Positions 44,465-53,032 of a DNA stretch of 64,000 nt are shown piece by piece (within the stretch, counting starts at the first letter, position 1; each line of letters begins with the position of its first letter). Under the pieces are notes generated by a model. It was not told where the DNA came from, ran no database searches, and worked only from the letters and a program-made list of their open reading frames with translations. Made by a program: the position numbers and the translations under genes. Location: the NCBI GenBank assembly GCA_965276755.1, contig OZ255625.1:806001-870000 (forward strand). The letters are read 5' to 3'. Origin of the DNA: CAJCIS01 sp965276755. Its GTDB lineage: Bacteria > Pseudomonadota > Alphaproteobacteria > Acetobacterales > Acetobacteraceae.

Positions 44465-44850
44465 CGGCGCGCGCCTCCGGCGTCCGGCATTTGCGGCCAG
44501 CCGGGAATACCCGTGGCGGCAATTTCGCGCATGGCCCGATCAATCGGAATGTGCACCACGCCTCGGGCGCGATCAACCCAACCCGCGCCGTTCAACGTGC
44601 GCAATTCGGCATCATGGAAGGTCCGCCAGATGGCCGGCGGGTTCTGTTGCAGGCGCGGCGCGGGAAAGTCGGGAAATGGCTGCGTAAAGCGCCTGTCATG
44701 CACCTGGCGCGGAAACATCAGATACGCCAGACCGATCAGCGCCAGAAGCGTGCTGCCGATGCCGGCTAGCAGGATGAGCATAAAGCGCGCGCCGACATCC
44801 TGCGTGTCGTGGCGCGCCGGCGCGAGGGCCTGCGTGGTTCGCCTAACCAT
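44461..44850 (-). CDS. Small membrane-anchored protein of the ACIII-caa3 operon
   Basis: A 129-residue protein with a basic N-terminus, one membrane segment (MLILLAGIGSTLLALIGLAYLMF, about 24-46), and a periplasmic domain of about 80 residues that contains LNGAGWVDRARGVVHIPIDRAMREIAATGIP. This last block is similar to the conserved region of small proteins that lie in many cytochrome oxidase and ACIII clusters, but I cannot name a function. It might be an assembly factor or an accessory subunit linking the two complexes. The ATG at 44850 overlaps the actF stop by 8 bases. It sits between actF and SCO in a fully coupled operon. Confidence 0.7.
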   Translation of the reverse strand: MVRRTTQALAPARHDTQDVGARFMLILLAGIGSTLLALIGLAYLMFPRQVHDRRFTQPFPDFPAPRLQQNPPAIWRTFHDAELRTLNGAGWVDRARGVVHIPIDRAMREIAATGIPGWPQMPDAGGARR

Positions 44851-45841
44851 CGTGCGACGGTCGCAGCAAAGGCAACCGCGCGACCATAGGCGCCAGGCCC
44901 ATCGCAAGCCCGAACAGGCCGGCCATGCAGGCAAGATCGATCCAGCAAATGAAGCGCCCTGCCGCCGGCAGCACCGTCCACCAGGCGCGCAGGATCTCCA
45001 TTGCCACCAGCAACGCAGCCACACTGCCCAGCACACGCGGCGCACTCTGCAGCCGCGGCGACAGCAGCAGAGCGAAAGGTAGAACGAAGTGCCCCAGCGC
45101 AATGATGCCGCGCACTGCGCCCCACACACCGCGGGCGCGCTGGTCATACCACGGGGCATCATGCGCCAGACCGGATTGCCAGACGATCAGCAATTGCATG
45201 AAATCAAGGTATATCCACAAAACGACCAGAGCCAGAAGCAACTTTCCTAGATCGCTGTGACGTTTGGGCGGCACGGCGCCGGCGCTGACCAGCACGGCGA
45301 TTGACAGTGCCATCAGCATCATGCCGGCGCCGGTCAACATGCCATAGATCGAGGAGACGAACTGCGGATTGAGCGACATGGTACTGTCGATTGCGGCAAA
45401 GCTCACCGTGACCGCCAGCACGAAAAGGCCGAGGGGAGCCGCGCCGGGCCGCGGGCGCAACGCGAGTATGCCCAGCATCATCCAGCAGACGCAGTAAATC
45501 ACAAAGCGCAGGCCGAAGAAGGGCAGGTTCAGGTAGAACACGTTGTCCAGATGCAGGCCCGGCCGCACCCAAGGATAAATCGCCCGCATGCCGGGGATCA
45601 GCGGCAGACATGCGGCGAACAGCAGCGGCAATGCCAGCACGCCCATGCGCAACGCCGGGCGCAGCACATCGCCCCAGGCGCCGCCGGTCACATCATGGAT
45701 CAGCAGCAGGCCTAGGCTTCCCAGCGGCCAGGCGGCCAGCACGGTGACTGCGGACAGCCAGGCGAAATAGAAACGCGTGGGATCTCGCGTCCAGCCGAAT
45801 GCAGCTAACGCAAGCGCGCCTGCGGACAGAACAACAAGCAT
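44843..45841 (-). CDS. actF: Alternative complex III subunit ActF
   Basis: A 332-residue integral membrane protein with about ten segments of the ActF type (NrfD/PsrC-like quinol-binding fold). Typical stretches are GSLGLLLIHDVTGGAWGDVLRPALRMGVLALPLLFAACLPLIP, IYPWVRPGLHLDNVFYLNLPFFGLRFVIYCVCWMMLGIL and VLWIYLDFMQLLIVWQSGL. It helps form the quinol-oxidising membrane core of ACIII. ATG 45841 is chosen because the open frame before it (MTTSRNRRGVWGEWHIPLS) is translated repeat A10. Repeat A10 separates it from actE, the only gap in an otherwise overlapping operon. Confidence 0.88.
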   Translation of the reverse strand: MLVVLSAGALALAAFGWTRDPTRFYFAWLSAVTVLAAWPLGSLGLLLIHDVTGGAWGDVLRPALRMGVLALPLLFAACLPLIPGMRAIYPWVRPGLHLDNVFYLNLPFFGLRFVIYCVCWMMLGILALRPRPGAAPLGLFVLAVTVSFAAIDSTMSLNPQFVSSIYGMLTGAGMMLMALSIAVLVSAGAVPPKRHSDLGKLLLALVVLWIYLDFMQLLIVWQSGLAHDAPWYDQRARGVWGAVRGIIALGHFVLPFALLLSPRLQSAPRVLGSVAALLVAMEILRAWWTVLPAAGRFICWIDLACMAGLFGLAMGLAPMVARLPLLRPSHDG

Positions 45842-45851
45842 AAGAGAAGTG

Positions 45852-45888
45852 CTGAGGGGAATGTGCCATTCCCCCCAGACCCCCCGTC
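45852..45888 (-). repeat. Family A palindromic repeat, copy A10 (inside operon)
   Basis: The head reads GAATG-TGC-CATTC, where the usual GATG/CATC pair is changed on both arms together. It sits in the only gap of the respiratory operon, between actE and actF. Confidence 0.85.
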
Positions 45889-45903
45889 GATTTCTGGAAG
45901 TTG

Positions 45904-46389
45904 TCATTGTAGGGCTGCTTTTTCTGCGGGCGACAGCTCTGCCACCTTGGCGGCCTGGCTGCGCTGCAGAGCGCGTATATAGGCGGCAATGGCCCAGCGA
46001 TCCTCCGGCTGCACGCGATAGGCGAAGGAATACATCACGCCCCAGCCATTGGTCATTACGTCGTAGAAATGCTGCACCGGCGCCTGGCGCAGGCGTGCGC
46101 TGTGATAGGAGGGCGGAGGCGGAAAGCCACGCTGCACGATCATGCCGCGGCCGTCACCCAGTTCCGAATGGCACGGCGTGCAATAAATGCGGAAGCGTTG
46201 CTGCCCGCGTTCCAACAGGGCCAGTGTCACCGGCGGCGGCGGGACGACCCTGCTGTTAAACTCCACCTGCCCGCGGGGCGTCTGGCCGGGGCCGACACGC
46301 CGATCGGCGTAGGCGTTCTTCTTTTCCTGGTGGCGCATGTCGTCGCAGCCGGCAAGAAGCAGCAGCGATGCGGCGGCAATGGCGCGCAT
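45904..46389 (-). CDS. actE: Alternative complex III subunit ActE, monohaem cytochrome c lipoprotein
   Basis: A 161-residue lipoprotein: signal MRAIAAASLLLLAGC with the lipobox cysteine, then one CxxCH haem site (RIYCTPCHSELGDGRGMIV, about 71-90) and an axial methionine candidate in NGWGVMYSFAYRV. It transfers electrons from the pentahaem ActA to the oxidase. The length and class I-like cytochrome c fold fit ActE. The ATG at 46389 overlaps the actD stop. Downstream, repeat A10 separates it from actF. Confidence 0.88.
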   Translation of the reverse strand: MRAIAAASLLLLAGCDDMRHQEKKNAYADRRVGPGQTPRGQVEFNSRVVPPPPVTLALLERGQQRFRIYCTPCHSELGDGRGMIVQRGFPPPPSYHSARLRQAPVQHFYDVMTNGWGVMYSFAYRVQPEDRWAIAAYIRALQRSQAAKVAELSPAEKAALQ

Positions 46390-46886
46390 CACGGCGCAAT
46401 TTCTTCAACACATAGCGCGCCGAGTTCCAGCATCAGCGCGCGGGCGCGGCGCAGGCCGTCCGCATCCGTGCAAGCAACCTGGAGCATCCATCCGTCCCGG
46501 CTGGCATGGCGCATGATCGGGATGTCGTCCACCGGATCGTACAGGCGCGGCAGGCGGTTGAGCATCATGTAGCCGAAGAAGCCGGCGAGGATGGCGCCAA
46601 GCACGCCGTTTTCAAACGCGTTGGGCACATAGGATGGCCAGGCAAACTCCGGCCGGCCGCCGATGTCGAATGGATAAGCGACCATCGCGGAGTAGCATTG
46701 CAGCAAGAAGCTGGCCGCGCCCGTCAGCAGGCCGCCGAGCAGTATGATCACCGGCAACGGCGATCCAGCCTCGGCCGATTGCATCGGCGCGGGGGTGAAG
46801 GTTTCGATCCCACCAAGGCCGGCGCGCCCTATTTCTGCGACAGCTCGGCTCAGCGCCTTGCCGTGCGCGAATTGCCCGACGATCAT
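46389..46886 (-). CDS. actD: Alternative complex III subunit ActD
   Basis: A 165-residue protein with two membrane segments (PVIILLGGLLTGAASFLLQCYS, about 49-70, and LGAILAGFFGYMML, about 95-110), followed by a cytoplasmic domain with DDIPIMRHASRDGWMLQVACTDADGLRRARALMLELGALCVEEIA. These are the DUF3341 features of ActD. The GRPEFAWPSYVPNAFENGVL stretch between the segments is typical. The ATG at 46886 overlaps the actC stop by 4 bases. Its exact role is unknown but it is a constant subunit of ACIII. Confidence 0.9.
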   Translation of the reverse strand: MIVGQFAHGKALSRAVAEIGRAGLGGIETFTPAPMQSAEAGSPLPVIILLGGLLTGAASFLLQCYSAMVAYPFDIGGRPEFAWPSYVPNAFENGVLGAILAGFFGYMMLNRLPRLYDPVDDIPIMRHASRDGWMLQVACTDADGLRRARALMLELGALCVEEIAP

Positions 46887-48232
46887 GCCTGCCCCTTTTG
46901 AACCAGCAATTCGCGCATCTCGTACATGGAAACGATCGGCACCACGCGCAGCATCAGCAGCAGCCCAACCATGAATAGCCCAACCGTGCCGGCGAAGATC
47001 GACCAGTCCCACAACGTCGGCGCGTAGGTGCCCCAGGCGGCAGGCAGGTTGGTCCGGCGCAGGCTGAGCTCGACGATGTTGAACCGTTCCAGCCACATAC
47101 CCACGATGGCGCAAACGGCGATCGCGGCCAGGATTGTGTGGCTGGCGCGGGCGGCCCGGAAACACAGCACAAGCGGGAGCGCGCAATTGCACGCGATCAT
47201 GCCCCAATAGACAGTGGCGTAATTGCCCAGCAAACGGTCGAGGAACTGCGCCCGCTCGGCATCGTCGCCGCTGTAGAACGGCTCGAACGCATCCATGATA
47301 TAGGCGTAGGACATGCACAGGCTGCTGGTCAGCATCAGCTTGGCCATGACCTGGATGTGGCGTTCGGTGATCAGCGTTGACAAGCCGAGCGGGCGCCGCA
47401 GCGCCAGCATCAGCAGCATGACGGTGGAAAGCCCGGACCACAATGCGCCGAACACGAAGAAGGGCGGATACTCGGTGGAATGCCAGCCGGGCGTGGCACC
47501 GCCGGCAAAATCCAGCCCCACCACCGAATGCACGGAGACAACCAGCGGCGCCATGATGGCGGCAATCGTGCCGTAGGCCGATTTCAGGTGCCGCCATTGC
47601 GCAGAGCTGCCGCGAAAGCCCAGCGCGGCCACGCCATAGGCCATGCGCACCGCGCGTCCCCTCGCGCGGTCGCGCATCGTTGCCAGGTCAGGCAGCAAGC
47701 CAAGATACCAGAACAGGGCGGAAGCCACGACATAGGTCAGCAGCGCCATGAAATCCCACAACAGCGGCGATTTCCATTGCGGCCACAGCGTCATGGTGTT
47801 CGGATAGGGAAACAGCCAGTAGGCGAAATACGGCCGCCCGAGATGCAGGATGGGATAGAGGCCGGCGCAAAGCGCCGCGCACAGCGTCATGGTTTCGGCC
47901 AGCCGGTTGATCGAGGTACGCCACTCGACGCGCACCAGGAAGAAAAACGCGGACACGAAGGTGCCGCCCGAGGCGATGGCGATCCACCACACATAGGCCA
48001 GGATGGGAAAGCCCCACATCACCGGCCAATCATTGCCCCAGGCGCGAATGCCGATCGCGAACGACCATGCAATCGCGGCCAAGCCCCACGCCAGCATCGC
48101 AGCGGATGGCACGAAGGCGATCCACCACCAGCGCCTATTGCCCCCGCGCAGCGGCACATCGCTGACACGGTCGGTCATGCTGGCGATGGTCTCGCGCGGA
48201 TCGACCACGTGCAGCATGGCGGTCGCACTCAT
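46883..48232 (-). CDS. actC: Alternative complex III subunit ActC (NrfD-like quinol oxidase)
   Basis: A 449-residue membrane protein of the NrfD/PsrC family with about ten segments. It contains PVMWGFPILAYVWWIAIASGGTFVSAFFFLVRVEWRTSINRLAETMTLCAALCAGLYPILHLGRPYFAYWLFPYPNTM, the typical quinol-site region with the conserved histidine, and GATPGWHSTEYPPFFVFGALWSGLS. It forms the quinol-oxidising site together with ActF and passes electrons to ActB. The ATG at 48232 overlaps the actB stop by 4 bases. Confidence 0.93.
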   Translation of the reverse strand: MSATAMLHVVDPRETIASMTDRVSDVPLRGGNRRWWWIAFVPSAAMLAWGLAAIAWSFAIGIRAWGNDWPVMWGFPILAYVWWIAIASGGTFVSAFFFLVRVEWRTSINRLAETMTLCAALCAGLYPILHLGRPYFAYWLFPYPNTMTLWPQWKSPLLWDFMALLTYVVASALFWYLGLLPDLATMRDRARGRAVRMAYGVAALGFRGSSAQWRHLKSAYGTIAAIMAPLVVSVHSVVGLDFAGGATPGWHSTEYPPFFVFGALWSGLSTVMLLMLALRRPLGLSTLITERHIQVMAKLMLTSSLCMSYAYIMDAFEPFYSGDDAERAQFLDRLLGNYATVYWGMIACNCALPLVLCFRAARASHTILAAIAVCAIVGMWLERFNIVELSLRRTNLPAAWGTYAPTLWDWSIFAGTVGLFMVGLLLMLRVVPIVSMYEMRELLVQKGQA

Positions 48233-51075
48233 GCGGACAGATCAGGGTTACGGTTGGTGATGCGCGCTTCATAGGTTACGCGCGGCCTGGTGTTCTGTTC
48301 CGGCAACAGAATGTAGGTCAGCGGACTGTGCTTGCGCGCCACCACCTCGGCGCGCGGATCGTTGATGTTGCCGAAGGAAAACGCCTGCGTGGGACAGGCG
48401 GCCTGGCAGGCGGTGACAACCTCCTCCGCCACACCATCCTTGTCGGCCGCAATGCGCGCACCAGCAATACGCTGCACGCAAAACGTACATTTCTCCATGA
48501 CACCGCGGCTGCGCACCGACACATCCGGGTTGCGCGATATGTCGGTGCGGTGTTCTTCCGCCGCCCAGGCACCGAAATTGAACCGCCGCACTTTGTAGGG
48601 GCAGTTGTTGGAACAGAAGCGCGTGCCGATACAGCGATTATACACCTGCAAATTCAGGCCTTCGCTGTCATGGATCGAGGCTTCCACGGGGCAGACCGGT
48701 TCGCAGGGCGCTTCCTCGCAATGCATGCACAGCACCGGCTGCAGGAAGGAGGCGGGATCCTCCGCCGCGCCCTCGTAATAGCGATCGATGCGCAGCCAGT
48801 GCATCTCCCGCCCGATCAGCACCTGCTCGCGCCCGACCACGGGCACATTGTTTTCCGCCTGACAGGCGGTGACGCACGCATTGCAGCCGATGCAGGCGTT
48901 CAGGTCGATGCTCATGCCCCAGGCCACCCGGTCGGCGGGCGGCCGATACATCACCGGTTCGGCCTGTTCCCCTGCGGTCACATGCGCGTTGGCGGCAAAT
49001 TCGGCGAGTGTGCCATGCCGCACGATGGCATCGACCATTTTGGGCTCGACATCGAGCATGTTGTGGTGATCGGTGCTGGCCACGCGGATGGTGCGGCCAG
49101 TCTTCTCCAGCGTGACTGCGCCGGTTTGCCGGCGCAACGGGTACACGTTTGCGCCGACAAAATTGCCGACGTCTCCAGCAGCCCTCCGCCCGCCGCCCAG
49201 CCAACCCAGCACGGTGTTTTCGGCCTGGCCAGGCAGCACCCAGACCGGCGCGGTCATGCTGCGCCCGGCAACCGTCAGGCGCAGCTCGTCACCATTGGTG
49301 ACGTTCAGACGCAAAGCGGTGGCCGGCGCCAGCAATAGCGGATTGTCCCACACGATCTTGCCCAGCGGACGCGGCAATTCCTGCAGCCACGGATTATTTG
49401 CCCAGCGCCCATCGAGAAGATTGGGGTCAGGGCGCAGCATCAGCGTCATTGCCGCAGGCGGTGGCGCCTGCACCATCGCCGGCGCGCCGGCAACCAGCTT
49501 CACATTGGCGGGCGGGCTTGCGGTGCCCGCCACCACGCCCGCGGCCAGCGCGTCTTGCCAGGCACCATCATCCAGCCGGTCCCGCCACGCCGCGCGCAGC
49601 GTGTCCTCGCTGCCGACCGGCGGCTCGCCGGTGAACAGCGCCAGCATGTCGAAGGCCGAGCGTCCGCCATGAAGCGGCAGCGATTGCGGCTGCTGGATCG
49701 TTACCGTGCCGTCATGGGCGCGCGCATCGCCCCAGGCTTCGAAGAGATGGGCCAGCGGTGCGAACCAGGTGGCGGCGCGGGCGGTCTCGTCGGGCGCGGC
49801 ATTGGCAGCCAGACTGAAGGGCACACGCCTCAGCGCGTCGGCAAAATCGGGCGCGGTGTAGGCGGGATTGGTGTCCAGGATCAGCAGGCTCCGCACCTGC
49901 CCTGCCTGCATGTCGGCGATCAGCGTGGCCATGCCGCCCGCTTCGTCATCAGGGCGGATGGCGGCGGGGTCGATCAGGTCGAAAGTCGTGCCGCGCGCGC
50001 CGAGCTTTTCGTTGATCCGATGCACCAGCGCGTGCGCCTCCGTCGGCATGTCCGGGCCGGCATGCACCAGCGCATGCGCGCCGGCGCGTTGCAGGTCGCG
50101 GGCGGCGGCGGCCACCCAGGGCGGCGCGTCGGCGGACGCGCCATCGCCCAGAATGGCAGCGGCCAGTGCGTTGACCACGTGCGGCATGTCGGCGGGGTGG
50201 GCGATGAAGCGGTGATCGGCGATGCCGCCGATCAAGCTGGGCACCGGCTCGGCCGCGTAGAGGCGGCTCATGGCGCCGCGCGTGGGATTGCGCCGGCCGG
50301 CAATGTCGCGCGCGTGGCGCAAATGGCCGGGCGCCTGGCTGATCAGGTCGCTGTCGAGCGCCAGGACAACATCGGCGCGGTCGGCGTGCGGCAGCATATC
50401 CACCGGTCGGCCATAGGCCAGCACGGCGCCCTGCCGGACCGCGTCGCGCGACAGCGCCTCCCATTGATGCCACCGCGCTTGGGGATAATGCCGCAGCAGG
50501 CCGGCAATGGCCGCACCAAGCGTGGGCGACATCACGCGGCCGGTCAGGATGCGTAACCCTGCGCCACGCGTTGCCGCCAGTTCCGCACGCTGCGTACCCA
50601 TGGCGCGCTGCAGCGCCTGCCAGGTGGCGATGTCGCCCTTCGTCAGCACGCCCGCGGCACGGTCCGGGTCGTAGAAATCCAGCAGCAGCGCCTGACCGTG
50701 GATGCTGGTGGCGCCCAGGCTCGCAGAATGGACGGAATTGCCCTCGATCTTGACCGGGCGTCCCATATCCTGCCGCACGACGATGCCGGTTGCCGTTCCG
50801 CCATCCAGCAGCGCGGTCGCGTAATGGTTCGGCTTACCGGGAATGATGTTGGCGGCCTGATTGACCGCGGGCGTGTAGCTGCCGTCAGGCGTGCTCGGGT
50901 CGCCGCAGCCGGACAGGCCGCCCAGCGCCGCGCTGGCCGCCATCAGCCGCAGCACCCGCCGGCGCGTCTCAGGCCGCGCCAGCGCGCTGGCAAGGGCGGG
51001 GAACTCCCGCGCCATCAGTTCGGCATCCTCCAGCCGGCCGCGCCATTGCGTGGGGCGCGGGCTCAGCGGTGGCAT
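48229..51075 (-). CDS. actB: Alternative complex III subunit ActB, iron-sulfur protein
   Basis: A 948-residue fusion of a molybdopterin-oxidoreductase-like domain without cofactor ligands (about 70-660) and a ferredoxin-type domain with four cysteine groups. These are CIGCNACVTACQAENNVP, CMHCEEAPCEPVCP, CIGTRFCSNNCPYKVRRF and CTFCVQRI with TACQAACPTQAF, together three [4Fe-4S] and one [3Fe-4S] as known for ActB. The ATG at 51075 begins inside actA (overlap 13 bases). An early hydrophobic stretch (RRVLRLMAASAALGGLSGCG) includes a twin-arginine-like RR and a cysteine, as expected for Tat export. It carries electrons from ActC to ActA/E. Confidence 0.93.
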   Translation of the reverse strand: MPPLSPRPTQWRGRLEDAELMAREFPALASALARPETRRRVLRLMAASAALGGLSGCGDPSTPDGSYTPAVNQAANIIPGKPNHYATALLDGGTATGIVVRQDMGRPVKIEGNSVHSASLGATSIHGQALLLDFYDPDRAAGVLTKGDIATWQALQRAMGTQRAELAATRGAGLRILTGRVMSPTLGAAIAGLLRHYPQARWHQWEALSRDAVRQGAVLAYGRPVDMLPHADRADVVLALDSDLISQAPGHLRHARDIAGRRNPTRGAMSRLYAAEPVPSLIGGIADHRFIAHPADMPHVVNALAAAILGDGASADAPPWVAAAARDLQRAGAHALVHAGPDMPTEAHALVHRINEKLGARGTTFDLIDPAAIRPDDEAGGMATLIADMQAGQVRSLLILDTNPAYTAPDFADALRRVPFSLAANAAPDETARAATWFAPLAHLFEAWGDARAHDGTVTIQQPQSLPLHGGRSAFDMLALFTGEPPVGSEDTLRAAWRDRLDDGAWQDALAAGVVAGTASPPANVKLVAGAPAMVQAPPPAAMTLMLRPDPNLLDGRWANNPWLQELPRPLGKIVWDNPLLLAPATALRLNVTNGDELRLTVAGRSMTAPVWVLPGQAENTVLGWLGGGRRAAGDVGNFVGANVYPLRRQTGAVTLEKTGRTIRVASTDHHNMLDVEPKMVDAIVRHGTLAEFAANAHVTAGEQAEPVMYRPPADRVAWGMSIDLNACIGCNACVTACQAENNVPVVGREQVLIGREMHWLRIDRYYEGAAEDPASFLQPVLCMHCEEAPCEPVCPVEASIHDSEGLNLQVYNRCIGTRFCSNNCPYKVRRFNFGAWAAEEHRTDISRNPDVSVRSRGVMEKCTFCVQRIAGARIAADKDGVAEEVVTACQAACPTQAFSFGNINDPRAEVVARKHSPLTYILLPEQNTRPRVTYEARITNRNPDLSA

Positions 51076-51716
51076 ATCGAGCAATCCGTCAGCGTGCGGT
51101 TCGGCACGTGGTATTGCGCCAGCAACGCGGCGGCCGGCGGCGTCGCGGCGGTGCGGTGCCATGCCGTGTCGTAGAGCGCGTCCTGCGGCCGCAATTGCGG
51201 CCCCGGATCGCGGTGGCAGTTCAGGCAGAATTGCATCGTCAGTGTCTTGGCCTTGTAGGTCAGCGGCATGGATTGCACGTCGCCGTGGCAAGATTGGCAA
51301 CCGACGCCCTTGGCGACGTGGATCGCATGGTCGAAATAGACGTAGTCCGGCAGGTCATTGACGCGGCCCCAGGTCATCGGCGTGTTGCGCGCGAGGCTGT
51401 CACGCACCGGGGCCAGCAAATCGGCGTTGGTCCAGATCTGGGAATGGCAGGTCATGCAAGTCCAGGTCGGCGGCAGGCCCGCCTCCGCGGAGACCTCGAC
51501 CGCGCTATGGCAGAAACGGCAATCCATGCCGAGCCCGGCGACATGGTGCTGATGGCTGAACGGCACCGGCTGGTCGATCGTGAAGCCGACGCGTCGCGCC
51601 CAATCCGTGCGCGGGAACAGGATCCACCAGCCGAGCCCTGCCGCGATCAATCCCGCAGCCGCGAGCAACGCCGCCCGGAAGATGGTATCGGCGCGGGGAC
51701 TGAAAGGCGCTGACAC
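51063..51716 (-). CDS. actA: Alternative complex III subunit ActA, pentahaem cytochrome c
   Basis: A 217-residue membrane-anchored cytochrome: N-terminal helix IFRAALLAAAGLIAAGLGWWILFP (about 12-35), then five CxxCH haem sites (CRFCH, CMTCH, CQSCH, CLNCH and CSICH). The last lies two residues before the stop. Five haems is the number known for ActA. It starts the operon: the ATG at 51716 is preceded by a promoter-bearing gap of about 240 bases to the divergent ribokinase gene. Function: to receive electrons from ActB and pass them to ActE or the caa3 oxidase. Confidence 0.94.
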   Translation of the reverse strand: MSAPFSPRADTIFRAALLAAAGLIAAGLGWWILFPRTDWARRVGFTIDQPVPFSHQHHVAGLGMDCRFCHSAVEVSAEAGLPPTWTCMTCHSQIWTNADLLAPVRDSLARNTPMTWGRVNDLPDYVYFDHAIHVAKGVGCQSCHGDVQSMPLTYKAKTLTMQFCLNCHRDPGPQLRPQDALYDTAWHRTAATPPAAALLAQYHVPNRTLTDCSICHR

Positions 51717-51959
51717 GTTCTAGAGTTGCCCCGCTGTTCTGAACTCCGACCTCAGGGAATAAGATTTGGCCCCATTTTTGGGGAGGCGCAAGCAAGCGGT
51801 GTATGTGGTGGAGCGGACGCGGGAAGACCGAGTGGGATGCCGTCGTCCCCCGGAACCATCCGGCATCTGTTAGTACGAGAACCCACGGTTGACGCGGGGT
51901 CCGTGGGGAAGGACGTGAGAGTCAACCACCTCTCCTCAAGCTTTTCAGGCGGAACCGCG
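51717..51959. promoter_or_regulatory. Divergent control region, act operon / ribokinase
   Basis: About 240 bases between the two starts. It must carry the promoter of the whole 12-gene respiratory operon. No clear -35/-10 pair, operator or hairpin could be recognised with confidence. The frame open across it on the plus strand shows no protein signature. Confidence 0.35.
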
Positions 51960-52883
51960 ATGCTGCTCGTCTTCGGCGCAATTACCATGGATCTGATCTT
52001 TCCCGTAACGCGCTTACCCAACGTCGGCGACACGCTTTGGAGCGGCGCCTCACGCATGGCGCCCGGCGGCAAAGGAGCCAACCAGGCCGTGGCTGCGGCG
52101 CGGGATGGCGCGCGCGTCACGCTGGTCGGCGCCGTGGGAGAGGACGTGCTGGCTGAGGGCGCCCTGGCCGGCCTGGCGCGGGAAGGCATCGACCTTCAGG
52201 TCTCGCGTGTTCCCGTCGTGGAGACGGGTCGATCCGCGATTGGGGTGGACGAGGAAGGCCGTACCATCGTCATGACCGATGCCGGCGCCAACCTCCGCTT
52301 GCGGGCGAACCAGGTGCCGGATGGCGCTCTCTCTGCCGGCACCACGCTGCTGGCGCAAATGGAGGTCAACCCAGACGAGATTGCCGCGGCCATCCTGCGC
52401 GCAAGACGACGCGGGGCGCGAGTCGTCTTTAATCTTTCGCCGGCGCGACCGATTGCGGCCGACGCACTGCGCGCGGTGCATGTGCTGATTGGCAACACTC
52501 AAGAATTTGCCTGGGCGGGCGAGCATCTCGGCACTGGTAACAATCCGGCCTCACTGCACGCGGCTTTGGGCGTGACCTGCGTGCGCATGATGGGGCCACA
52601 GGGGGTAGATGCGTTTTCCAGCAAGGGCTGGCGGCATATGCCCGTCCCGCCGATCAAAATGCGCGACACGAGCGGTGCGGGCGATTGCTTCGTTGGTGTT
52701 TTTGCCGGCGCGATGTCGCGTGGCCACGGCCTGGATGTTGCGCTGCGGCGTGGCGCGGTGGCGGCGGCTCTGTCCGCTGAAAAGCTAGGTGTTCAAAGCG
52801 GGATTCCGCACGCGGCGGAGATTGATGTGGCGCTGCGCCAGGCCCCAGATGTGACTGGAACTCAAGCCGAGGTTCCGGACTGA
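51960..52883 (+). CDS. rbsK: Ribokinase-family sugar kinase
   Basis: A 307-residue PfkB-family kinase, most like ribokinase. The N-terminal signature MLLVFGAITMDLIFPVTRLPNVGDTLWSGASRMAPGGKGANQAVAAARDGARVTLVGAVGEDVLAEG has the GGKGANQA substrate loop (about 36-44). The C-terminal PfkB motif is MRDTSGAGDCFVGVFAGAMSRG (about 235-256), with the catalytic aspartate in GAGD. ATG 51960 is chosen since the upstream open frame has no homology. The substrate (ribose or another furanose) is not certain because no ribose transport genes are near. Confidence 0.87.
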   Translation: MLLVFGAITMDLIFPVTRLPNVGDTLWSGASRMAPGGKGANQAVAAARDGARVTLVGAVGEDVLAEGALAGLAREGIDLQVSRVPVVETGRSAIGVDEEGRTIVMTDAGANLRLRANQVPDGALSAGTTLLAQMEVNPDEIAAAILRARRRGARVVFNLSPARPIAADALRAVHVLIGNTQEFAWAGEHLGTGNNPASLHAALGVTCVRMMGPQGVDAFSSKGWRHMPVPPIKMRDTSGAGDCFVGVFAGAMSRGHGLDVALRRGAVAAALSAEKLGVQSGIPHAAEIDVALRQAPDVTGTQAEVPD

Positions 52884-53032
52884 TGCTTTCGTCAGCACGC
52901 CGGCCCGGGCTACAGGTCAACAACAACCTACAAAGCTGAGAGGAAGGCTGCCGAGACCGAGCCGTAACCAGCAAGACCACTAATTCTGTCGAAAAGAACG
53001 GCGCAAGCTCACCACGCGGATGGGAGAACAAA

